Below, in pieces: positions 50,700 through 62,639 of a DNA stretch of 64,000 nt. The DNA is from Struthio camelus (taxonomy: Eukaryota > Chordata > Aves > Struthioniformes > Struthionidae). The notes under the pieces were generated by a model, which saw nothing but the letters and a program-made list of their open reading frames with translations, had not been told where the DNA came from and made no database searches. Both the position numbers and the translations under genes were made by a program. Within the stretch, counting starts at the first letter, position 1; every line of letters begins with the position of its first letter. The DNA lies in assembly GCF_040807025.1 (NCBI RefSeq), contig NC_090946.1:7482001-7546000 (forward strand), in the 5' to 3' direction.

Positions 50700-51725
50700 C
50701 CACGGGTGTCTCCAGGTGTCTGCAGTGGTCCTGGGTGGGTGATGCTACCATGGGGTGTCTGCAGCAGTCCCACGTGGATGACACCACCGAGGGGTATCTG
50801 CAACAGTCCTGGGTGGGTGACAGCACTGTGGGGTGTCTACAACAGTCCTGAGCAGGTGACACCACCGAGGGGTGTCTGCAACAGCCCTGGGTGGGTGACA
50901 CCATGTGGGGTGTCTGCAACAGTCCCGGGTGGGTGACACCACTGAGGGGTGTCTCCAACAGTCCTGGGCAGGTGACACCGCTGTGGGCTGTCTGCAACAG
51001 TCCTGGGTGGGTGACACCACTGAGGGGGCATCAGCAGCAGTCCCGGGTGGGTGACACCACCGAGGGGCGTCTGCAGCAGTCCTGGGTGGGTGACAGCACT
51101 GTGGGGTGTCTGCAGCAGTCCCGGGTGGGTGACACCACCGAGGGGTGTCTGCAGCAGTCCCGGGCGGGTGACACCGCTGTGGGCTGTCTGCAGCAGTCCC
51201 GGGTGGGTGACACCACCGAGGGGCGTCAGCAGCAGTCCCGGGTGGGTGACACCGCTGTGGGCTGTCTGCAGCAGTCCCGGGTGGGTGACACCACCGAGGG
51301 GCGTCAGCAGCAGTCCCGGGTGGGTGACACCGCTGTGGGGTGTCTGCAACAGTCCCGGGTGGGTGACACCACCGAGGGGCGTCTGCAGCAGTCCTGGGTG
51401 GGTGACAGCACTGTGGGGTGTCTGCAGCAGTCCCGGATGGGTGACACCACCGAGGGGTGTCTCCGGCAGTCCTGGGTGGGTGACAGCACTGTGGGGTTTC
51501 TGCAGCAGTCCCGGATGGGTGACACCACCGAGGGGTGTCTGCAACAGTCCTGGGCAGGTGACACCGCTGTGGGGTGTCTGCGGCAGTCCCGGATGGGTGA
51601 CACCACCGAGGGGTGTCTCCGGCAGTCCTGGGTGGGTGACAGCACTGTGGGGTGTCTGCAGCAGTCCCGGGCGGGTGACACCACCGAGGGGTGTCTCCGG
51701 CAGTCCCAGGCGGGTGACGCTGGCT
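50700..51725. repeat. Minisatellite upstream of SLC43A3 (about 37-39 bp unit)
   Basis: About 27 units with 'cagtcccgggtgggtgacac' and 'caccgaggggtgtctgcag'. Long false frames occur on both strands. Confidence 0.95.
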
Positions 51726-51925
51726 GCGCCCCAGGAGCCCGGCAGCAGCTCCCGCCGCCCCGGACCGGGTGCCACCGGGTGCCACCCACCTGGGCCGAGG
51801 TGCCCGGGCCCCCGGGCGTCACCTCCGGCCTCGGACGGACGTACGGCACCGTCTGGCCCCGCTGCCCGGGTTAATCTTTAGCCGCTCAGCCGACCCAGGC
51901 ATGTTTGTCTTCCCGGCCGGGCTGG

Positions 51926-51941
51926 TAATGAGGCTTCATTA
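51926..51941. promoter_or_regulatory. Palindromic homeodomain-type site upstream of SLC43A3
   Basis: TAATGA and TCATTA are separated by four bases (TAATGAGGCTTCATTA), in the unique stretch 250 bp before the SLC43A3 start codon. Paired-class homeodomain dimers use such spacing. Function is inferred only. Confidence 0.3.
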
Positions 51942-52154
51942 GCAGCCATGAAAAGGCGGCGGGAGAGCATGCGAGCGCGGGAAGCGGAGGGGGGGGACAC
52001 GCCGGCGGGCAGCGGGGCCGATGCCCGGCCGGGCGCCGGGGAGGCGGCGTGACGCGGGGACGATAAGGGTCGGCCCGGCGGGGGCGAGCGGTGTGTGCGC
52101 GGGGGAGATTAGCGGCCCGGCTGACCGGCGTGCCGTTTTTTGCCTGCCCGGCAG

Positions 52155-55100
52155 GCGCGGGGCCCGCCGGCATGGCGGTGGCGGCGGCGGCGGGCGCGGG
52201 GCTGCCCAAGCGCCTGGCCACCCTGCTGTCGGGGCTGCTGGAGTGCGGCGCCTTCTGCGGCGTCATCTTCGGCTGGGCCTCCCTCGTCTTCGTGCTCAAG
52301 GAGCTGGGCTACTTCCAGGAGCTGTGCCAGCCCACCGCCAGCCCCGGCCCCAACGGCACCGCCGCCCTCCTCGGTAGGACCCCCCCCCTCCCCGTCCCCT
52401 GTCCCGTCACCTCCCTGTCCCCCTGACCCCAGGGCCGCCGGCTCCGTCCCGCGGTCGCCCCGTGGTGCCCCCCTGGTCATGCTGCTGGTGGCCAGGTGCT
52501 GTGCCTGTGGCCCGGGAAGCCACGGCGGTGCTGTCCCTTGGTCCGGCTGTCCTGCACCTGTGTCCCTGCTGTCTCAGTGGCCCGTGATCCCCCATGTCCC
52601 TGCTGTCCTGCACCTCCCTGTCCCCACTGTCCTGGTGGCCTGTGATCCCCCATGTCCCTGCTGTCCTGGTGGCCCATGATCCCTCATGTCCCCGCTGTCC
52701 TGCACCTCCCTGTCCCCACTGTCCTGGTGGCCTGTGATCCCCCATGTCCCTGCTGTCCTGCACCTCTGTCCCGGTGGCCCGTGATCCCCCATGTCCCTGC
52801 TGTCCTGCACCTCCCTGTCCCCGCTGTCCCGGTGGCCTGTGATCCCCCATGTCCCTGCTGTCCTGCACCTCCCTGTCCCCACTGTCCTGGTGGCCTGTGA
52901 TCCCCCATGTCCCTGCTGTCCTGGTGGCCTGTGATCCCCCATGTCCCTGCTGTCCTGCACCTCTGTCCCGCTGGCCCGTGATCCCCCATGTCCCTGCTGT
53001 CCTGCACCTCCCTGTCCCCGCTGTCCTGGTGGCCTGTGATCCCCCATGTCCCTGCTGTCCTGCACCTCTGTCCCTGCTATCCCAGTAGCCCGTGATCCCT
53101 CATGTCCCTGCTGTCCTGCACCTCCCTGTCCTCACTGTCCTGGTGGCCTGTGATCCCCCATGTCCCTGCTGTCCTGCACCTCTGTCCCTGCTATCCCAGT
53201 AGCCCGTGATCCCTCATGTCCCTGCTGTCCTGCACCTCCCTGTCCTCACTGTCCTGGTGGCCTGTGATCCCCCATGACCCTGCTGTCCTGCACCTCTGTC
53301 CTGGTGGCCTGTGATCCCCCATGTCCCTGCTGTCCTGGTGGCCCATGATCCCCCATGTCCCTGCTGTCCTGCACCTCCCTGTCCCCGCTGTCCTGGTGGC
53401 CTGTGATCCCCCATGTCCCTGCTGTCCTGGTGGCCCATGATCCCCCATGTCCCTGCTGTCCTGCACCTCCCTGTCCCCGCTGTCCTGGTGGCCTGTGATC
53501 CCCCATGTCCCTGCTGTCCTGGTGGCCCATGATCCCCCATGTCCCTGCTGTCCTGCACCTCCCTGTCCCCAATGTCCCGGTGGCCTGTGATCCCCATGTC
53601 CCTGCTGACTTGCACCTCTGTCCCTGCTGTCCTGGTGGTCCGTGATCCCCCATGTCCCCACTGTCCCGGTGGCCTGTGATCCCCATGTCCCTGCTGTCCT
53701 GCATCTCTGTCCCCGCTGTCCCAGTGGCCTGTGATCCCCCATGTCCCTGCTGTCCTGCACCTCTGTCCCTGCTATCCCAGTAGCCCGTGATCCCTCATGT
53801 CGCTGCTGTCCTGCACCTCTGTCCCCACTGTCCCGGTGGCCTGTGATCCCTCATGTTGCTGCTGTCCTGCACCTCTGTCCCCGCTGTCCTAGTAGCCCGT
53901 GATCCCCCATGTCCCTGCTGTCCTGCACCTCCCTGTCCTCGCTGTCCTGGTGGCCTATGATCCCCCATGTCCTTGCTGTCCCGGTGGCCTGTGATCCCCC
54001 ATGTCCCTGCTGTCCTGCACCTCTGTCCCGGTGGCCCATGATCTCTCATGACCCTGCTGTCCCAGTGGCCCGTGATCCCTCATGTCGCTGCTGTCCTGCA
54101 CCTCTGTCCCTGCTGTCCCAGTGGCCCGTGCTCCCCCATGTCCCTGCTGCCTCGGTGCCCTGTGATGCCCCGTGGCCCCGGTGTCCCCGTGTCCTGCTGA
54201 CGGCCGCCTTGCAGACTGCAGCGGGCAGGATGAGCAGTTCTCCCTCATCTTCACCATCGGCTCCTTCATGAACAACTTCATGACCTTCCCCATGGGCTAC
54301 ATCTTCGACCGCTTCGGCACCACCGTGGCCCGCTTGATCGCCATGTGAGCGGGCAGGGGACCGGGGCCGCCCGCGGGAGCCTGGCCGGGTCCTTTATCAG
54401 GGTGCTGGTGGGGGCCAGGTGCCGTTATCGGGGCTGGGGACCTTATCGGGACGTCCAGGCTGGGTGGGACCAGGAGGGCGCTGCCCACCCCGGGGGTGCG
54501 CTCATGTCGGCCCAGGGCCCCAGCGCTGCGCCAGGGGGCTTGTCCATGTCCCCTGCTGCAGCCTGTCCTGGCACCCGTGTCCCGGTGTCCCCAATGGCTC
54601 TGGCATGTCTGGGGGACAGGGGGGTGCCAGGGCCAACCCATGTGCAGCACCTCCCCTGCCCCCACGGACCCACCATGCTCTCTGGCCTTCCTGATGTCCC
54701 CAGGGACCCCCTAATCTGAGGGTCCCCAATGTCCCTAGGGTCCCACAGATGCCCCATGCCCGTAGGGTGCTATTGGGGGGGTACCATGAGATATCAGGGT
54801 ACAGGGGTGAGAGAGGTGCCAGTGGGGCAGGCCAGGCGCGGTGGCACCCGCGTGTCACCACGTCCCGCGCATCACCACCGCCCGCGTCTTGCAGCTCCCT
54901 CTACACCAGCGGCACCCTGCTCGTCGCCTTCTCCACACCAGGTGAGACCCCCGTGGGTGACCTCCCCGCCCCCGCCCTGCTGGGGTGCCCCCCGGCACCC
55001 CTCGGCTCCAGGGCTTCCCCCGCTGACCCCTACGTCCCCAGGCTCCGCCGTGCTGCTCTTCCCAGCCATGTCGCTGCTGTCGGTGGGCGGCATCCTCCTC

Positions 55101-58100
55101 ATCCTCACCAACATGCAGGTGAGGGGCACGGGCAGCTCTGCCCCCCCCGCCCCCCAAAGCCGGGGTGCCCTGCTGGCCCCCCGCACTGGGGCCACTCATG
55201 TTGGGGGGGGGTCTCGCCACGCCAGGTGGGCAACCTCTTTGGGAAGTACCGCTCCATCGTCATCACGCTCTACAACGGGGCCTTCGACTCCTCGTCCGCC
55301 GTGTTCCTCATCATCAAGGTGGGCAAGGACTGAGGTCAGCGGGGGACGCGGTGGGGGACGCGGCGGGGGACGCGGCTGGGGACACAGACTGGGGCATGGC
55401 GGGGGACATGGATTGGGACATGGCTGGGGGACACGGCTGGGGACACGGACTGGGGCGTGTCTGGTGACACAGCTGGGGACACAGCTGGGGACATGTCTGG
55501 GGACACGGCTGGGGATATGGCTGGGGATACAACTGGGACATGGATTGGGACACGGCTGGGACACAACTGGGGACATGGCTGGGGACACGGCTGGAGGACC
55601 TAGTTGGGGCTGCGGCTGGGACACAACTGGGGACATGGCTGGGGACATGGCTGGGGACACAGCTTGGGACATGGCTGGAGGACCTAGTTGGGGCCACGGC
55701 TGGGACACAACTGGGGACATGGCTGGGGACACAGCTGGGGACACGGTTGGGGACATGGCTGAGGACACAGCTGGGGACACGGCTGGGGACACGGCTGGGG
55801 ACACAGCTGGGGACACAACTGGGGACATGGCTGAGGACACAGCTGGGGACACAGCTGGGGACACAGCTGGGGACACGGTTGGGGACATGGCTGGGGACAC
55901 GGCTGGGGACACGGCTGGGGACACAGCTGGGGACACAACTGGGGACATGGCTTAGGACACAGCTGGGGACACGGCTGGAGGACCTAGTTGGGGCCGCGGC
56001 TGGGACACAACTGGGGACATGGCTGGAGACATGGCTGAGGACACAGCTGGGGACACAGCTGGGGACATGGCTGGGGACACAGCTGGGGACACAACTGGGG
56101 ACATGGCTGAGGACACAGCTGGGGACACGGTTGGGGACATGGCTGGGACACAACTGGGGACATGGCTGGGGACACGGCTGGGGACACAGCTGGGGACATG
56201 GCTGGAGGACCTAGTTGGGGCCACAGCTGGGCCACAGCTGGAGACATGGCTGGGGACACGGCTGGAGGACCTAGTTAGGGCTGCGGCGGGGGCATGGCTG
56301 GGGACACAGCTGGGGACATGGCTGGGGACACGGCTGGAGGACCTGGTTGGGGCCGCGGCTGGAGGTGGGGGCGGGCCGGGCTGAGGTGGGCAAGGCGGTG
56401 CAGCGCGGCCGTGGCGGCGGGGGCGGTGGCCCGCCCTGCCCCGCGCCAGCCCCGGTGTCCCCAGGTGCTGTTCGAGCGCGGGCTGTCCCTGCGGGCCATG
56501 TTCCTCTTCATGGCGGGCTGCAGCGCCTGGCACCTGCTGCGCACCCTCTTCCTCATGCCGCGGCGGCGCGTCCCCTACCCGCTGCCCCCCGCCTACGACT
56601 ACGGGTAAGGGGCCGGGGGCGCCCGGGGGCGGCCGTGCCCCGCCGCCAGGTGACGGCGCGACGGCGCGCTGACGGCCCCCGGTGCCGGCAGGCTCCGGTG
56701 CCACCGGCGGTCCCGCTCGTACCGCACCTACGAGGAGAAGCGGCCGCCGGGCGACGGCGGCGCCGAGGACGTCCCGCTGGAGCCGGGCCTCGAGCCCACC
56801 GAGCCTTGCAGCCCCCGAGGTGCGGGGGGGCGGGGCTGCCGCGGGGGGCGGGGCTACGGCGGGGGGCGGGGCGCAGGGGGGGCCAAGGAGAGGGTGGGTG
56901 AGCTGGGACAGAGCTGGGGAGGGGGGCGTGTCCCGAACAGGGGCGGGGCCGGTGAAGGCTAAGGGGCGGGGCTAGGTCAATACGGCGTGGGTGCTGCTAG
57001 AGGGTGGGCGTGGCTATGCAAATACGGAGCGGGTGTTAATAGAGGGTGGGCGAGGCTGTGTAAATGCAGCGCGGGGGGTCGCTCAGAGGGTGGGCGTGGC
57101 CATGCAAATGAGGCACGGGCGTCCCTTGGAGGGTGGGCGTGGCTATGTAAACGCGATGCGGGGTGTTAACAGAGGGTGGGCGTGGCTAGGCAAACACAGC
57201 ACGGGTGTTGATAGTGGGTGGGCGTGGCTATGCAAAGGCAGCGCGGGAGTGACTCGGGGGTGGGCGTGGCTATGCAAATGTGGCGCGGGAGCGACCGGGG
57301 GTGGGCGTGGTTATGTAAATAAAGCACGGGTGTTACCCGGTGGGGAGGGGCATGGGCGCAGCTATGTAAATTGTGGGCGTGTCCCTGACGGTGGGCGTGG
57401 CCGAGGCGGTGTTGGGGGCGTGGCCAGCACTGAGCCCCTCCCACCCCGCACCCCCTGGGCAGGTGGCTCCAGCGAGGCGTCCTTCAGGTCCTGCGTGTGC
57501 TCGGGGCTCTTCGCCTGGCACGTGACCTGGCTCTCCACCATGCAGCTGCGCCACTACCTCTTCATCGGCACCCTCAACCCGCTGCTGGAGCACCTGGCCC
57601 ACTCGGACACCGGGCTGGGTACGGGCCGGGGTGGGGGGTGGGGGTGGACGCGCACGGCCCCCCCGCCCCACTCTGGCCTGCACCTCCGGCCCCCCCACCC
57701 CGCCGTGGGGCAGCAGCCGCTCTGACCCGTGCCTCCCGCAGTGAGCGTCTACACCAACGCCTTCGCCTTCACCCAGCTCTGCGGCGTGCTCTGCGCCCCC
57801 TGGAACGGCCTCATCCTCGACCGCCACAAGCGGGGCAAGGCCGACGGTGAGCGCCGGCGCCGGATGGGGTCCGGGGCGCCCCGACCCGCCACGGCGCCCT
57901 GATCCCCTCCCCAACCCCGCTTGCACCCCGCAGGAGCCCCGGACCCGCTGGCTGACCTGCGGGCGTCCGTGCTGTCGTTGGCGGTGACGGTGATGCAGTG
58001 CCTGCTGTTCTCCATCTGTGCCGCCGTGCCCGTGCTGCCCGTGCAGTTCGCCACCTTCGCCCTCCAGGTGCTCAGCCGCTCCTTCCTCTACGGGGGCAAC

Positions 58101-60728
58101 GCCGCCTTCCTGGCCATCGCGTGAGTCCACAGGGCGGCGGGGTGGGGGGTGGTGGGGGGCGGCGGCGGCGGCGGGGCTGACGCGGTGCCGCAGGTTCCCC
58201 CCGCAGCACTTCGGGAAGCTCTACGGGCTGGCCATGGCCCTGTCGGCGCTGGTGGCCCTGCTGCAGTACCCCTGCTTCGCCCTGGTGCAGGGGCCGCTCC
58301 AGGGGAACCCCTTCTACGTGAGTGCCCGGCCCCACGGCGGCACAGGGTGGGGGGTGCTGTCCGTGCTGGGATGAGGGTGCTGGCCCATGGTGGGTTGGGG
58401 GTGCTGGCCCATGGTGGGATGGAGGTGCTGCCCCATGGTGTAGGAGGGTGCCCGGACCCATGGTATTGGAGGGTGCTGACCCATGGTGGAAGGGGTGCTG
58501 GCCCCATGGTGGGATGGAAGTGCTGGCCCATGGTGTAGGAGGGTGTCTGGCCCCATGGTGTTGGAGGGTGCTGCCCCGTGATGGAAGGGGTGCTGCCCCA
58601 TGGTGGGATGGAGGTGCTGGCCCATGGTGGGTTGGGGGTGCTGCCCCATGGTGGGATGGAGGTGCTGCCCCATGGTGTAGGAGGGTGCCCGGACCCATGG
58701 TATTGGAGGGTGCTGACCCATGGTGGAAGGGGTGCTGGCCCCATGGTGGGATGGAGGTGCTGCCCCATGGTGGGATGGAGGTGCTGGCCCATGGTGCTGG
58801 AGGGGCTGCCCCATGGTGTAGGAGGGTGTCTGGCCCCATGGTGTTGGAGGGTGCTGCCCCGTGATGGAAGGGGTGCTGCCCCGTGATGGAAGGGGTACTG
58901 GCTCATGGTGGGATGGAGGTGCTGGCCCATGGTGGGTTGGGGGTGCTGGCCCATGGTGGGAAGGGGATGTTGTCCATGGTGTTGGGGAGTGCTGCCCATG
59001 GTGGAAGAGGTGCTGCCCCATGGTGGGATGGAGGTGCTGGCCCATGGTGGGTTGGGGGTGCTGCCCCATGGTGGGAGAGATGCTGCCCGTGGTGGAAGGG
59101 ATGCTGCCCCATGGTGGGATGGAGGTGCTGGCCCATGGTGGGTTGGGGGTGCTGCCCCATGGTGGGAGAGATGCTGGCCCATGGTGGAAGGGATGCTGCC
59201 CCATGGTGGGATGGAGGTGCTGGCCTATGGTGGGTTGGGGGTGCTGGCCCATGGTGGGAAGGGGATGTTGTCCATGGTGTTGGGGGGTGCTGGCCCATGG
59301 TGTTGGAGGGTGCTGACCCATGGTGGAAGGGATGCTGGCCCATGGTGGGATGGAAGTGCTGGCCCATGGTGGGAAGGGGATGTTGTCCATGGTGTTGGGG
59401 AGTGCTGCCCATGGTGGAAGAGGTGCTGCCCCATGGTGGGATGGAGGTGCTGGCCCATGGTGGGTTGGGGGTGCTGCCCCATGGTGGGAGAGATGCTGCC
59501 CGTGGTGGAAGGGATGCTGCCCCATGGTGGGATGGAGGTGCTGGCCCATGGTGGGTTGGGGGTGCTGCCCCATGGTGGGAGAGATGCTGGCCCATGGTGG
59601 AAGGGATGCTGCCCCATGGTGGGATGGAGGTGCTGGCCCATGGTGGGTTGGAGGTGCTGCCCCATGGTGGGAGAGATGCTGGCCCATGGTGGAAGGGATG
59701 CTGCCCCATGGTGGGATGGAGGTGCTGGCCCATGGTGGGTTGGGGGTGCTGGCCCATGGTGGGAAGGGGATGTTGTCCATGGTGTTGGGGGGTGCTGGCC
59801 CATGGTGTTGGAGGGTGCTGACCCATGGTGGAAGGGATGCTGGCCCATGGTGGGATGGGGATGTTGTCCATGGTGTTGGGGAGTGCTGCCCATGGTGGAA
59901 GAGGTGCTGGCCCATGGTGGGTTGGGGGTGCTGCCCCATGGTGGAAGGGATGCTGCCTTGTGGAGGGATAGGGGTGCTGCCCCATGGTGGGATGGAGGTG
60001 CTGGCCCATGGTGGGTTGGGGGTGCTGGCCCATGGTGGGAAGGGGATGTTGTCCATGGTGTTGGGGAGTGCTGCCCCATGGTGGAAGAGGTGCTGCCCCA
60101 TGGTGGGTTGGGGGTGCTGCCCCATGGTGGGAGAGATGCTGCCCATGGTGGAAGGGATGCTGCCCCATGGTGGGATGGGGGTGCTGTCCCATGGTGGAAG
60201 GGATGCTGCCTTGTGGAGGGATAGGGGTGCTGCCCCATGGTGGGATGGAGGTGCTGGCCCATGGTGGGTTGGGGGTGCTGGCCCATGGTGGGAAGGGGAT
60301 GTTGTCCATGGTGTTGGGGAGTGCTGCCCCATGGTGGAAGAGGTGCTGCCCCATGATGGGAAGGGGGTGCTGCCCCATGGTGGGATGGGGGTGCTGCCCC
60401 ATGCCGGGAGGTCCTGCCCCACGGCAGGAGGGTGCTCCTGCACCCTTGCACAGGGGCCGTGCCCCGCTGCGGGCCCTTGCTGGGGGTGGGGGGCAGCTTG
60501 GGGGCTGCCCAGAGGGTGGGCGGGGGGCACGCGGCGCCCTGACGCGGCCCGCCGTGCCCCCCCCCCCCCCAGGTGAACGTGGGGCTCATCGCCGTGGTGC
60601 TGCTGGCCTTCGGCAGCCCCGTGGCCGTGGCCCGCGAGTGCCGGCGGCGGGCCGAGGAGCTGGGTGCTGCCGGCACCCCGCTGGCGGCCCCCCCGGGCGC
60701 CGGCAACCGCCGCCAGGCGTCGGGCTGA
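52155..60728 (+). CDS. SLC43A3: SLC43A3, major-facilitator transporter (ENBT1 type)
   Basis: A plasma-membrane transporter of the SLC43 family; the human protein carries purine nucleobases. The start codon is at 52172, inside an exon that opens at 52155 after a GCAG acceptor. Coding exons: 52172-52373, 54215-54344, 54895-54941, 55042-55118, 55226-55318, 56465-56604, 56692-56819, 57463-57618, 57742-57846, 57934-58120, 58194-58317 and 60573-60728, giving 514 residues in full phase (human 491). Twelve membrane helices are expected. Key matches are [86 protein letters not shown] and [20 protein letters not shown]. These favour SLC43A3 over SLC43A1/2. The central loop (about residues 235-285) is variable. 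The first non-coding exon was not located. Confidence 0.95.
52560..54170. repeat. Minisatellite in SLC43A3 intron 2
   Basis: About 30 units of roughly 50-60 bp with 'ccccatgtccctgctgtcct' and 'ggtggcctgtgatcccccat'; nearly all of intron 2. Confidence 0.95.
55330..56345 (+). repeat. Minisatellite in SLC43A3 intron 6 (12 bp unit)
   Basis: About 80 units of the 12 bp type 'ggggacacagct'. The many CAGCTG E-boxes arise from the unit itself. Larger blocks ending 'ggaggacctagttggggc' recur, so a higher-order repeat exists. Confidence 0.95.
56955..57410 (+). repeat. Array in SLC43A3 intron 8 with KLF box plus octamer in each unit
   Basis: Nine to ten units of about 42-45 bp, each with 'gggtgggcgtggctatgcaaa' or a close variant. 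Perfect ATGCAAAT occurs at 57016-57023, 57102-57109 and 57272-57279; other units read ATGTAAAT, TGTAAATG or GGCAAACA. Confidence 0.88.
58380..60425 (+). repeat. Large minisatellite in SLC43A3 intron 12 (24 bp unit)
   Basis: About 2 kb of units close to 24 bp ('ggaggtgctggcccatggtg', 'ggttgggggtgctgccccat'), with a superimposed higher-order pattern. Because the period is a multiple of three, frames of hundreds of codons are open on both strands, the longest on the minus strand at 58314-61133. Confidence 0.96.
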
Positions 60729-60798
60729 GCCGCCGGCACCCGCTGGGCGCCTTCCCCACCGCGCTCGGGGGTCCGGCGGGGAGCGGGCGGGGGGTGCC

Positions 60799-60804
60799 AA
60801 TAAA
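60799..60804 (+). terminator. SLC43A3 poly(A) signal (AATAAA)
   Basis: AATAAA 70 bases after the SLC43A3 stop codon. Confidence 0.9.
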
Positions 60805-60889
60805 GACGCTGGTCGAGCAGACGCCCGCTGCTCTTTCGCCCGCGCCGCCGGGGATTCACCGGGGTCTCGTATAGGGCTGTGCATCCCCC

Positions 60890-61490
60890 CCCCGGCACTG
60901 CCGCCGCTGCCCCCCCCAGCTCTCCCAGTGCCCCCACTGTGCCCGTTGTTTTCCCTCCCCGTGCCCACCCAGTGCCCGCTGTGCCCCCTCCCAGTGCCTC
61001 CAGTGCCCCCAGTCCCCATTGCCCCCCTTCCTGTGCCCTCCCAGTGCCCGCTGTGCCTCCTCCCAGTGCCCCCAGTGCCTGCTGTGCCACCTTCCAGTGC
61101 CCTCCCAGTGCCCCCAGTGCCCTTAGTGCTCACTGCGCCCCCTCCCAGTGCTCCCCAGTGCCCCCAGTCCCCACTGAGCCCCCTCCCAGTGCCCTCCCAG
61201 TGCCCCTAGTGCCCACTGTGCCCCCTCCCAGTGCCTCAGTCCCCATGGCACCCCCTCCCCATGCCCTCCCAGTGCTCCCACTGCCCACTGTGCCTCCTCC
61301 CAGTGCCCCCAGTGCCTGCTGCGTCCCCTCCCCATGCCCTCCCAGTGCCGCAGTCCCCATTGCACCCCCTCCCAGTGCCCCCTGTCCACACTGCGCCCCC
61401 TCCCAGTGCCGCAGTCCCCATTGCACCCCCTCCCCATGCCCTACCAGTGCCCCCAGTGCCCCCAGTCCCCATTGCCCCCCAGTGCCCCCT
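60890..61490. repeat. Minisatellite between SLC43A3 and the PRG2-like gene
   Basis: About 35 units of roughly 16-18 bp with 'cagtgcccccagtgcc' and 'gtgccccctcccagtgccc'. Confidence 0.92.
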
Positions 61491-61759
61491 GGCCCCCTGC
61501 CCGCCCCCGGCCGGCTCCTGGCCGCGGGGGCTGCGGGTGGCGTCGGCGGGGGGCCAGGCGGCAGGGCTGCCCGGGCGCCCAGCTGGCGCAGTGCCAGGGG
61601 CGGGGGTCCTGCCAGCGCCAGCCCCCGCGCCCCTCCTGCCGGCAGGGCCACCCCGTCACCCCGGGGTCACCCTGGTGTCACCCCCGGGCCCCCCCCCCCG
61701 GGGCGGGTCAGGGCGCCGAGGCCGAGCGGGCGGCGGGTGCGGGGCTGCGCTGGGGCCCT

Positions 61760-62100
61760 CTGCCCCCCCCAGGGTCACCCCCACGGCCCTTGTGCCCCCC
61801 AGGGTCACCCCGTGTCCCTCTGTCCCCCCCCAGGGTCACCCCACGTCCCTCTGCCCCCCCCAAGGTCACCCCCACGGCCCTTGTGCCCCTCCAGGGTCAC
61901 CCCATGTCCCTCTGCCCCCCCCCAGGGACACCCCCACGTCCCTCTGCCCCCCCCAGGGTCACCCCGTGTCCCTCTGCCCCCCCCAGGGTCACCCCCACGG
62001 CCCTTGTGCCCCCCCAGGGTCACCCCCATGTCCCTCTGCCCCCCCAGGGCACCCCCACGACCCCCTCCCCCTGCCTCCTGTCCCCCCCCCAGGTCCCCGA
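61760..62100. repeat. Second intergenic minisatellite (about 33 bp unit)
   Basis: About nine units with 'cccagggtcacccccacggc' and 'cttgtgccccccagggtcac' or a 'gtccctctgcccccc' version. Confidence 0.92.
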
Positions 62101-62480
62101 ACTGCTCGGCCCCCCCCACCCCCCAGACCACCCGGGGCCGCTCTCGGGACCCCTGTCACCGCTGCGCCCACCCCGCGGTCCCCGTCCCTCACCCGCAGGA
62201 CGCGCCGGCCCTTGGAGCAGCAGCAGCGGGGTTCGGGGGTGGGCACGGGCGCGGGGGGCCCGATACGATCTCCCGCTGCGTTGCCCAAGGCCGTTTCCCT
62301 CTAACGGGTGGCCGTTGGCCCACAGATGCTATCGCCCGCCGCGGCCCCCCCCCGCTCACCCCCCCCCCAACCAACCCCGGCACCCTCCGGGACCCCCGGC
62401 TGCACCCAGCCCGGGGCCGTGGGGCAGGGCGGCGGGTGGCGCAAGCCTGCGGCCGGCCCACGTGCCAGGGCCACCCGGCT

Positions 62481-62518
62481 TATAAGGGCCACCGCGGGCA
62501 GAGCCCCGCAGCCCCCAG
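62481..62518 (+). promoter_or_regulatory. TATA box and short non-coding exon 1 of the PRG2-like gene
   Basis: A TATAAG box at 62481-62486 is followed about 30 bp later by a short exon that ends at 62518 with a consensus donor (CCCAG, GTGAGG). It would join the acceptor at 63675, 20 bases before the start codon. The whole intron between is a minisatellite. Confidence 0.55.
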
Positions 62519-62639
62519 GTGAGGGACGGGGACGGTGGGGTGGGCCCCGCGGCCCCCTCCCCAACCCCGGCAGCCCCGCCTGGGTGGGGGACGGGGGTGG
62601 CCCCGAGGGGGGCACCCGTGGGTCTGGGTCTGCCGCCGG

